Origin: Clostridiales bacterium
GTDB lineage: Bacteria; Bacillota_A; Clostridia; Saccharofermentanales; Saccharofermentanaceae
Reading direction: 5' to 3'
DNA: 6,086 nucleotides
Assembly: GCA_017649745.1 (NCBI GenBank)
Contig: JAGCGE010000012.1
Coordinates: forward strand, 1-6,086
The notes beneath the pieces were generated by a model. It was not told the origin of the DNA. It was given only the letters and a program-made list of their open reading frames with translations, and searched no databases. The stretch's first letter is position 1. Every line of letters starts with the position of its first letter. Shown in pieces: positions 1 through 5,415 of the stretch. The position numbers were made by a program, and so were the translations under genes.

Positions 1-878
1 AGCTCTACTTAGGTGATGTCGATGCTACGACCGGTAAAGTCGAGTCAAAACCGCTCTTCTCTCAAGATCTGTATAGTGCTATCTATACAACTTGTTCGAA
101 TGATAAGGCATATATCATCAATAACTATGCAGAGAACGATTGTGAATTATATAAGATCGATCTAAAAAGCGGTGAGATCGAGAATACATATGTCTTGGAT
201 GAGATCATGGTAAAGGCGGATCCTTTCTGTAATGAGAAAGCAGGAAAGATCCTGGTTGTCGGTGAAGAGAATCTCTATGTGATAGACACTAAGACTGACA
301 AGTTGAAGAAGATCCCTATAGAGACCCAGTGGCTCAACAGAATTGAAGTGCTCGGTTGTGATGATAAGGCGGAGATCTTCTACTTTGGCAGCACTGATAC
401 AATTATTGCGATCAACGAAGACGGTGAACAACTGTATTCGCTCAATTCAGGTGGTCTCTATACATATGGTGCGCTCATCAGGGATGATGTTCTTTATGTG
501 GCTTACATGAAGCAGCTCGTTCGATATAATGCAAAGACCGGCGAGATCATCGGACAATTCGCACTCGACGATTATTCCAGCCAGGGAAGTAATGTTGAAT
601 TTGATTTTGATACCGATACGGGATTGTTATATGTCTCACTTGATACGATGGTTCACGTTTTCGATATGGACACATGGATCGAGGTCGCAACTATCGACTG
701 GTGCTACGGACATCATAAAGGTACCGACAGATTCTATGTCTGTTTTTACGAAACCAACGACGAATGCCGTATAGGATATTTCAAACATTACACTCTGGAT
801 GAACTTGTCGAAAAAGCCAAGAAGATCTTAGGCGATAGTGAGATGTCGCCTGATATGAAGAGCAAGTACGGATTGTGA
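1..878 (+). CDS. Beta-propeller repeat protein, 3' part (5' end outside window)
   Basis: The frame is open from the first complete codon at position 3 to the TGA at 876-878, giving 291 residues with no start, so this is the C-terminal part of a longer protein. It shows six blade-like repeats of the form hydrophobic-Tyr-x-x-Asp-x-x-Thr-Gly-Lys/Glu. Examples are LYLGDVDATTGKV (residues 1-13), ELYKIDLKSGEI (48-59), NLYVIDTKTDKL (90-101) and LVRYNAKTGEI (172-182). The equivalent Asp/Asn falls at residues 7, 53, 95, 138, 176 and 221, a period of 38-46, as expected for WD40/YVTN/PQQ-like propellers. A charged helical tail (262-291, ending SKYGL) follows the last blade. Such propellers usually serve as binding or sensing platforms. 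The tail resembles those I recall after WD40 arrays in large multidomain signalling proteins, but the upstream domains are not visible. A TTG at 195 and an ATG at 207 are internal, not starts. No substrate or partner can be assigned. Confidence 0.85.
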   Translation, partial: LYLGDVDATTGKVESKPLFSQDLYSAIYTTCSNDKAYIINNYAENDCELYKIDLKSGEIENTYVLDEIMVKADPFCNEKAGKILVVGEENLYVIDTKTDKLKKIPIETQWLNRIEVLGCDDKAEIFYFGSTDTIIAINEDGEQLYSLNSGGLYTYGALIRDDVLYVAYMKQLVRYNAKTGEIIGQFALDDYSSQGSNVEFDFDTDTGLLYVSLDTMVHVFDMDTWIEVATIDWCYGHHKGTDRFYVCFYETNDECRIGYFKHYTLDELVEKAKKILGDSEMSPDMKSKYGL

Positions 879-2357
879 TCAGATAGGACGATAGAGCCTG
901 TCGAAGATATCCTTGTTGATGACGTAGATGTCATGCTCGTCATCAGCTCTGACAGCGATGTAATCACCGACGGTTCCGGAGTAATATTTCTCTTCGGCCC
1001 ACACTGTAAAGAGCTTTACAGGCTGAGTCAATGGCTTCGCGAAAATGACTGAACCACCGGTACTAAGAACTGTCTTCGCGTACTTAAGAACGTGCTTAGT
1101 CTCACCTGTTACGGTGTTCTTGATACTCGGTTCATATTCAAAGGTCCTGTTATAAACAAAGTTGGTTGCTTTATAGCTCTTATGAAGCTTATCTTCTTTG
1201 ATCGGATAGACTTCACCTTCAACACCGATCATGAGGTAAGCTTCCTCGTCGATGATGGTATTAACGTCGCCTTCAAGTGTTCTGATGTTGATCGGTGTTC
1301 CTGCAGGGAATACGTCGGTCAGCCTTACTGCACCAAGTGACTGTGAAAGCTTGTCGTATTTCTTCATCTGAGTTACGTCAAGAGTCGTGTCTTTCGCGTA
1401 GATAACAAGATAAGTGTTGTAATATTCATCCAATCGTTCTGCAAGGATCTCCGTAGCAGGTTTGTCGAGAAGTTCCGGACGAAGAGAACCGCCTGCCTTA
1501 AGGATATGGCCGCCTCCGCCGCCAAGACCGTCAGCCAGGAAAGCGGCAAGCTCGTTGGCATGAACTTCTTTTGTACAGCTTCTTACAGAGAACTTTACTT
1601 CGCTAGGACTTACATAATAAGCAAGGCACACGTCGACGCCTTCAGTCTCCAGAGAGAAGTCGCTTATTACACCGAGTATGCACGGATCGCAAGGCTCTGC
1701 CTCGATAACGAGACACTTGTTACTCTCAAGATATTTGTATCCCAATATTGCCTTACCGGTGATCTTTAATTCTCCGAGCGAGAGATTGGAATTTACCATC
1801 TCTGTTATGACGCTCTTATTGATGATGAGGTGGTCAGCCATGTCTCGATCGAGCGGATGAGACACCTCAGAAAGTTTATTCGTATCAGTGAAAAGTCCAT
1901 AGAAAAGTGCAGTCGCAAGTTTCTTGTCCTCGTTGACTTCCAGACCCTCTTTTGTGACCATGTCCCAGCAGACAGTCGAACAGCTTCCTACGTTGCTCTT
2001 TATGACAGCCATATCAGAAAAATCTGCAGTCTTCTGATGGTGATCGATTATCGCAATGTTTTTCGCTTTGGTCTCTGTTACATTCTTCTGACCATACTGG
2101 CAATCTACCAAGACAAGAAGCTCAGGCTCCTCATCGAAATCTGGCTCATAACTTACAGGGATATCGAGCTCGCTGAGCATCATTACGAGATTGCTCTTCT
2201 CGATCTTATTTCTGCCTCTATAGATGAACCTTGCTTCTTTGTTGTTGTTCAGAAAATACCACCAGATCACATAACCTGATGCGAGTGCATCAGCATCCGG
2301 ATTATCGTGGCACTGTATCACTATATCGTTAAATCTCAAAAGATCCTTTAATTCCAT
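879..2357 (-). CDS. DHH/DHHA1 family phosphoesterase with duplicated C-terminal module
   Basis: A 492-residue cytoplasmic enzyme of the DHH superfamily, related to NrnA-type proteins that cleave short oligonucleotides, pAp or cyclic dinucleotides using Mn ions. All catalytic motifs are visible: HDNPDADALAS (residues 17-27), Asp85 in VDCQ, the signature DHH at 105-107, Asp158 in GLFTDTN, and the DHHA1 glycine motif GGGGGH (279-284). NrnA-like proteins are usually about 310-340 residues; this one adds about 160 beyond the DHHA1 domain. That extension contains two similar segments (334-395 and 426-489), the second holding GDY at 464-466 and resembling the PGDYG family. The start at 2357 is preferred because GGAGGGG lies 7 bases upstream. 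A longer reading from 2414 would add 19 residues and place this ribosome site inside the gene. It is divergent from the phosphatase operon. The exact substrate is unknown; membership of the superfamily is secure. Confidence 0.93.
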   Translation of the reverse strand: MELKDLLRFNDIVIQCHDNPDADALASGYVIWWYFLNNNKEARFIYRGRNKIEKSNLVMMLSELDIPVSYEPDFDEEPELLVLVDCQYGQKNVTETKAKNIAIIDHHQKTADFSDMAVIKSNVGSCSTVCWDMVTKEGLEVNEDKKLATALFYGLFTDTNKLSEVSHPLDRDMADHLIINKSVITEMVNSNLSLGELKITGKAILGYKYLESNKCLVIEAEPCDPCILGVISDFSLETEGVDVCLAYYVSPSEVKFSVRSCTKEVHANELAAFLADGLGGGGGHILKAGGSLRPELLDKPATEILAERLDEYYNTYLVIYAKDTTLDVTQMKKYDKLSQSLGAVRLTDVFPAGTPINIRTLEGDVNTIIDEEAYLMIGVEGEVYPIKEDKLHKSYKATNFVYNRTFEYEPSIKNTVTGETKHVLKYAKTVLSTGGSVIFAKPLTQPVKLFTVWAEEKYYSGTVGDYIAVRADDEHDIYVINKDIFDRLYRPI

Positions 2358-2364
2358 GTTTATG

Positions 2365-2371
2365 CCCCTCC
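2365..2371 (-). promoter_or_regulatory. Strong ribosome binding site of the DHH phosphoesterase gene
   Basis: On the - strand this reads GGAGGGG, followed by a 7-base spacer (CATAAAC) and the ATG at 2357-2355. It is the best Shine-Dalgarno match in the window and decides the start codon against the upstream in-frame ATG at 2414. Confidence 0.85.
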
Positions 2372-2382
2372 ATGACCAATAC

Positions 2383-2437
2383 GTTAATTTTATCAGAAAA
2401 ATAGAAGAATGCATCAGTTCTATATGATAGAATTAAC
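2383..2437. promoter_or_regulatory. Divergent promoter region with mirrored -10-like boxes
   Basis: The 108-base gap between two divergent genes contains an inverted repeat: GTTAATTTTATC (2383-2394) and GATAGAATTAAC (2426-2437), complementary at 11 of 12 positions and 43 bases centre to centre. Each arm carries a -10-like hexamer facing its own gene: TAGAAT (2428-2433) on the + strand and TAAAAT (2392-2387) on the - strand, each matching TATAAT at five of six positions. Starts about 7 bases downstream would give short leaders of roughly 20-30 bases ending at well-placed ribosome sites for both genes. No good TTGACA-like -35 lies at 16-18 bases from either box. A second small palindrome, TTCTAT-ATG-ATAGAA (2418-2432), overlaps the right arm and could be an operator. 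Promoter function is inferred from sequence only. Confidence 0.55.
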
Positions 2438-2465
2438 CTCGAAATGAAACGAAACGGAGCCATTT

Positions 2466-3164
2466 ATGAGGATCATTTTTGTTAGACACGGCGAACCGGA
2501 TTACGCTAATGACTGCCTTACTCCAAATGGAGAGATACAGGCAAAGGATACAGCAATAAGACTTAAGGACGAGGATATTAGAGCGGTCTACTCATCACCG
2601 ATGGGTAGAGCCAGGATCACAGCTTCCTACACGGCTAAGGAGCACGGCTTGGATGTTCAGGTACTGGACTTCATGCATGAGCTCGACTGGGGCGACAAAG
2701 AGGGTGTGACTGAACCTGTAAAATACGAGGGACATCCGTGGACTTTGGCTTATGAGCTTCTCGCAGACGATCCGGAAGCATCCTGGAACAATTCTTGGAA
2801 GGAACATCCTTTCTTCAGAGACAATATCTGCATGGAATATTATGAGCAGATCTCTGAAGGTTTCGACAAGTTTCTGGAAGGATACGGTATCGCTCGAAAA
2901 AACGGAGCATATGTAGAGGAGACTAAGTTCGACGGAAGTATTGCGATCTTTGCTCACGGCGGATCAGGAGCAGTCGTTCTGTCGCATCTTCTGAATATTC
3001 CGTTCCCGACGATCCTTACAGTGATGCCTTACGGCGTTTGTTCGGTTACGATCGTTGATCTTGAAGCACAGACAGGAAACAAAGTAGTTCCGAGGCTGGA
3101 ACTGTTTAACGATATGGGACATATCGATGTACTTAAAGCGGAAGGACTCCGCTTCGAAAAATAA
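2466..3164 (+). CDS. Histidine phosphatase family protein (phosphoglycerate mutase-like)
   Basis: A 232-residue protein of the histidine phosphatase superfamily (COG0406 type), which removes or transfers phosphate through a phosphohistidine intermediate. The N-terminal RHGE motif (residues 7-10) supplies the nucleophile His8 and Arg7. SSPMGRARITA (43-53) gives the phosphate-binding Arg48, MHELDW the likely acid Glu72, and FAHGGSG the second catalytic His164. The set is complete, so the enzyme is probably active. The insert between Glu72 and His164 (containing GHPW at 89-92 and several Trp) is typical of uncharacterised small-molecule phosphatases rather than glycolytic mutase. No signal peptide is seen, so it acts in the cytoplasm. 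The start is supported by GGAG (2456-2459) six bases upstream of ATG. It is the first gene of a four-gene operon and the next gene begins 20 bases later. The substrate cannot be told from sequence. Confidence 0.92.
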   Translation: MRIIFVRHGEPDYANDCLTPNGEIQAKDTAIRLKDEDIRAVYSSPMGRARITASYTAKEHGLDVQVLDFMHELDWGDKEGVTEPVKYEGHPWTLAYELLADDPEASWNNSWKEHPFFRDNICMEYYEQISEGFDKFLEGYGIARKNGAYVEETKFDGSIAIFAHGGSGAVVLSHLLNIPFPTILTVMPYGVCSVTIVDLEAQTGNKVVPRLELFNDMGHIDVLKAEGLRFEK

Positions 3165-3172
3165 GAACTACA

Positions 3173-3177
3173 GGGAG
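3173..3177 (+). promoter_or_regulatory. Ribosome binding site of the DUF4272 gene
   Basis: GGGAG with a 7-base spacer to the ATG at 3185, inside the 20-base gap after the phosphatase stop codon. It fixes the start of the downstream gene and leaves no room for a separate promoter. Confidence 0.75.
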
Positions 3178-3184
3178 AAATAAC

Positions 3185-4159
3185 ATGGAAACAAATCAGA
3201 TCTACAACAGAGAACTTAAGGAAAATCTTGTCAATGCGGCAGTCGGAGTTCTCATGAATAACGAACTCATAACACAAGATGATTTCGCCAGTTTGGGCGT
3301 CAGCATGGGATATCTTTTTACGAAGGATGACGGCCAGATCGAGGGTCTTTTCCAGATCAGTTTCTCAGGCAAGGCATATTATTTTGCAGCTCAGAACGGC
3401 AAGCTCATGATGGTCAACATCAATGATGCCATGTTCGAGCAGACAGTAAACTATATGAAGAGCAATCACCCTTGCTTATTGAACGAGGAACTTCCTGAGA
3501 CGAAGGTACAGAAAAAGCGCCGCGAGAAGAATAACAAGATCGCAAGCAAGAAGAAGATCTCGACAGCTGACATGCTCATGACACGCTGGGATGATGACAA
3601 CGTCGTTTTGAAGGACAAGGAGACGATCTGCAAGAGAGCGCTCGCATCTTTCTTCGTGATCCAGATCGCATGCGATATCGGTAAGGGCAACTATGAGGAA
3701 GGTCTTGATTACTTTAAGCCTATGCTCGAAAACTTCGGTCTCATGGACCAGCTTAATTCCAAAGAGCAGCGCATCATCGACGGAACTTATTCACAGCAGG
3801 ATGCGATCGATATGGACTGGGCATACGAAGCTTACTGGGCTCTTTGCTGGGCTTTGGGACTTGTTAAGGATATAAGCGATGCAGGAAGTGTCTGCGATTG
3901 TGATAAGGCTATCAAGTTCGCAATGAACTGCAATTCGATTGAAGAGTTTGCTAAGAAGTGTAAGCTCAGAGACAAGGAAGACATCCTCGATATGCTCGAT
4001 CTATATTTCAGATACAACTGGGCAGTCAACGATGCAAAGGTCAATCCTAATGCATCTATCGGTGATCTGCATCCTTCTATCGTTATCGAGAGAAGAAGAG
4101 GACTCGAGTGGATCGTTACTGATGTTGAAGATTGGTATGATCTGTCGATGCAGGCTTGA
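3185..4159 (+). CDS. DUF4272 domain-containing protein
   Basis: A 324-residue soluble protein whose C-terminal two thirds (about residues 140-315) matches my recollection of DUF4272, a bacterial domain of unknown function. Visible hallmarks are WAYEAYWALCWALGL (212-226), LDLYFRYNWAVNDA (271-284) and IERRRGLEWI (301-310), which follow the family pattern of a Trp-rich WALGL helix, a DL-YR-x-WA helix and a late ERR/ERH-x-x-L-x-W helix. The N-terminal part (1-105) is a separate, unrecognised domain that looks mixed alpha/beta, including the strand-like LFQISFSGKAYYFAA. It is joined by a strongly basic linker (107-124, KKRRE and SKKK). No membrane segment or signal peptide is seen. It lies 20 bases after the phosphatase and 34 before the acetyltransferase, in one operon. 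Biochemical role is unknown; the domain call is from recognition of pattern, not a search. Confidence 0.85.
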   Translation: METNQIYNRELKENLVNAAVGVLMNNELITQDDFASLGVSMGYLFTKDDGQIEGLFQISFSGKAYYFAAQNGKLMMVNINDAMFEQTVNYMKSNHPCLLNEELPETKVQKKRREKNNKIASKKKISTADMLMTRWDDDNVVLKDKETICKRALASFFVIQIACDIGKGNYEEGLDYFKPMLENFGLMDQLNSKEQRIIDGTYSQQDAIDMDWAYEAYWALCWALGLVKDISDAGSVCDCDKAIKFAMNCNSIEEFAKKCKLRDKEDILDMLDLYFRYNWAVNDAKVNPNASIGDLHPSIVIERRRGLEWIVTDVEDWYDLSMQA

Positions 4160-4181
4160 TGATCACGGATCGTAAGACGAT

Positions 4182-4189
4182 AAGGGAAG
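4182..4189 (+). promoter_or_regulatory. Ribosome binding site of the GNAT gene
   Basis: AAGGGAAG four bases before the ATG at 4194. The 34-base gap after the previous stop (4160-4193) holds this site and no clear terminator hairpin, which supports read-through from the upstream gene. Confidence 0.6.
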
Positions 4190-4193
4190 ACAA

Positions 4194-4979
4194 ATGACTA
4201 ACGAAGAAATACTAAGTATCGCGATGAGGCAATCCGCCGAAGATTCGGGATGCACCGAAGAAGATCTCAGATCCGGCAAGAACGTGGTCGTTCCGTTTAA
4301 GCTCGGAGCGCACGCACGTAAATATCTTAAGGAACCGATCACCTGCAACTTCATCTCATACGGCAGTAATGTAGTTGCAGCAGCAACTGATGATGTCGCG
4401 GATATAGCTTCAGAATACATAGACCGATTTGAATATTATCACCTTTTCGAATCGCCTAATATGCACTGGCTTACCGAACGCCTGGCTCCCCTGGGATACA
4501 AGGTCTGCTTTATGGCGGAATTTTTCCTCCCAGATATGAACAAGCTCCGTGAACTGCCGTGTGATCAGGAGCTCCGCGTACTGGAACAAAAAGACCTTGC
4601 TGACCTTTATGTTCCGCAGTGGAGCAACGCCCTTTGTAAGGACCGAAAGGAGCTCGATGTCCTCGGTGTAGGCGCGTACGATAACGGCAGTCTTGTCGGC
4701 CTCGCTGCATGCTCGGCAGACGGTGATGACATGTGGCAGATCGGCGTAGACGTCCTGCCTTCCTACAGGCGTAAGGGTATCGCTTCCGCACTCACATCCA
4801 AGCTGGCGCTCGAGATAATCGCGCGAGGCAAGGTTCCGTTCTATTGCTGCGCATGGTCGAACATCAGGTCTGCGCGTAACGCCATAGCGAGCGGCTTCGT
4901 TCCATCGTGGGTGGAGATGACGGTCAAGCCCGCTTCGGTGGTCGATTCGTTTAACAGGAAAGAAGGCGAAGAGAACTGA
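4194..4979 (+). CDS. GNAT family N-acetyltransferase
   Basis: A 261-residue two-part protein. The C-terminal half carries the GCN5-related acetyltransferase fold. A beta-strand LVGLAACSA (167-175) and WQIGVDVLP (181-189) lead into the acetyl-CoA pyrophosphate-binding motif RRKGIASAL (192-200), then NIRSARNAIASGFVP (223-237), the usual late helix and strand. The N-terminal half (1-120, with NFISYGSNVVA and FESPNMHWL) is a family-specific region. The whole length matches a well-conserved clostridial GNAT type I recognise but whose acceptor substrate is not known to me. It should transfer acetyl from acetyl-CoA to an amine in the cytoplasm. Several Cys residues (105, 123, 148, 173, 218, 219) are spread through the protein. 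The 3' half of the gene is GC-richer than its neighbours. The Nudix gene starts 4 bases after its stop, so translation is probably coupled. Confidence 0.92.
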   Translation: MTNEEILSIAMRQSAEDSGCTEEDLRSGKNVVVPFKLGAHARKYLKEPITCNFISYGSNVVAAATDDVADIASEYIDRFEYYHLFESPNMHWLTERLAPLGYKVCFMAEFFLPDMNKLRELPCDQELRVLEQKDLADLYVPQWSNALCKDRKELDVLGVGAYDNGSLVGLAACSADGDDMWQIGVDVLPSYRRKGIASALTSKLALEIIARGKVPFYCCAWSNIRSARNAIASGFVPSWVEMTVKPASVVDSFNRKEGEEN

Positions 4980-4983
4980 AGCC

Positions 4984-5370
4984 ATGAAGACTATACATGT
5001 AGTTGCCGCGATAATAAAACGTGACGGAAAGATCTTTGCTACGCAGAGAGGATACGGAGACTATAAGGACGGCTGGGAATTCCCTGGCGGTAAAGTAGAA
5101 TCCGGAGAGACACCACAGGAAGCATTGGTTAGGGAGATCCGCGAGGAGCTCGCAGCTGATATCACATGCGGGGAACTTCTGACCACAGTCGAATATGACT
5201 ATACTGAATTCCATCTTTCGATGGACTGCTTCTGGGCGACGCTTTGTCAGGGCAGTGAGATGACGCTTCTTGAACACGAAGCAGCCAAGTGGCTTACGGT
5301 CGATGAACTTGATTCCGTTGACTGGCTACCTGCTGATATTGAAGTAGTTAAGGCGATTAAAGAGAGCTAA
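4984..5370 (+). CDS. Nudix hydrolase, MutT-like (deoxy)nucleoside triphosphate pyrophosphohydrolase
   Basis: A 128-residue single-domain Nudix enzyme of the usual MutT/NudG length. The Nudix box runs from Gly36 to Ala58: G-x5-E (Glu42), then RE (50-51), Ile52, and EE (54-55), giving the Mg-binding glutamates. The Gly normally near the box end is Ala57. The preceding WEFPGGKVE (31-39) and the N-terminal VVAAIIKRDGKIFATQR are typical of the branch that hydrolyses oxidised or non-canonical nucleoside triphosphates such as 8-oxo-dGTP or modified CTP to the monophosphate and pyrophosphate, a nucleotide-pool cleaning role. The exact substrate is inference. It is the last gene of the operon, 4 bases after the GNAT stop. 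Its only Shine-Dalgarno candidate is a weak GAAGAG (4968-4973) inside the upstream gene, so its translation likely depends on the GNAT gene. Confidence 0.92.
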   Translation: MKTIHVVAAIIKRDGKIFATQRGYGDYKDGWEFPGGKVESGETPQEALVREIREELAADITCGELLTTVEYDYTEFHLSMDCFWATLCQGSEMTLLEHEAAKWLTVDELDSVDWLPADIEVVKAIKES

Positions 5371-5378
5371 CACAAGAA

Positions 5379-5402
5379 GACCGTCCCTTGAAAGAGACGG
5401 TC
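5379..5402 (-). terminator. Hairpin in the convergent gap, probable terminator of the serpin gene
   Basis: GACCGTC (5379-5385) and GACGGTC (5396-5402) form a perfect 7-base-pair stem with a 10-base loop in the 45-base gap between the converging Nudix and serpin genes. Read on the - strand, the stem is followed by TTCTTGTGTT, seven T in ten, a passable U-tract. Read on the + strand it is followed by AACTTGCGGG, which lacks one. It therefore best serves the serpin gene; for the + strand operon it could at most be a weak or factor-assisted stop. No better terminator for the operon is visible before the serpin coding region. Confidence 0.6.
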
Positions 5403-5415
5403 AACTTGCGGGTGC

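Noticed and set aside
195..209. TTG at 195 or ATG at 207 as the start of the propeller gene
   Set aside because: The same frame is open to the left edge and encodes further propeller blades upstream, so the gene begins outside the window.
1830..2279. Open frame of 149 residues on the + strand opposite the DHH gene
   Set aside because: Fully inside the conserved DHH domain coding region on the other strand; no ribosome site or family resemblance was seen.
2358..2414. Longer start for the DHH phosphoesterase at 2414
   Set aside because: The extra 19 residues are not DHH-like, the region covers the promoter boxes, and GGAGGGG sits at an ideal distance from the ATG at 2357.
4160..4193. Possible hairpin in the gap before the GNAT gene
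   Set aside because: Only short imperfect pairings such as GATC repeats are present, with no T-tract; it is best read as a ribosome-site spacer within an operon.
4410..4985. Open frame of 191 residues on the - strand opposite the GNAT gene
   Set aside because: It lies antisense to a clear acetyltransferase in the GC-richest stretch, where stop codons are rare. Its translation shows no recognisable domain.
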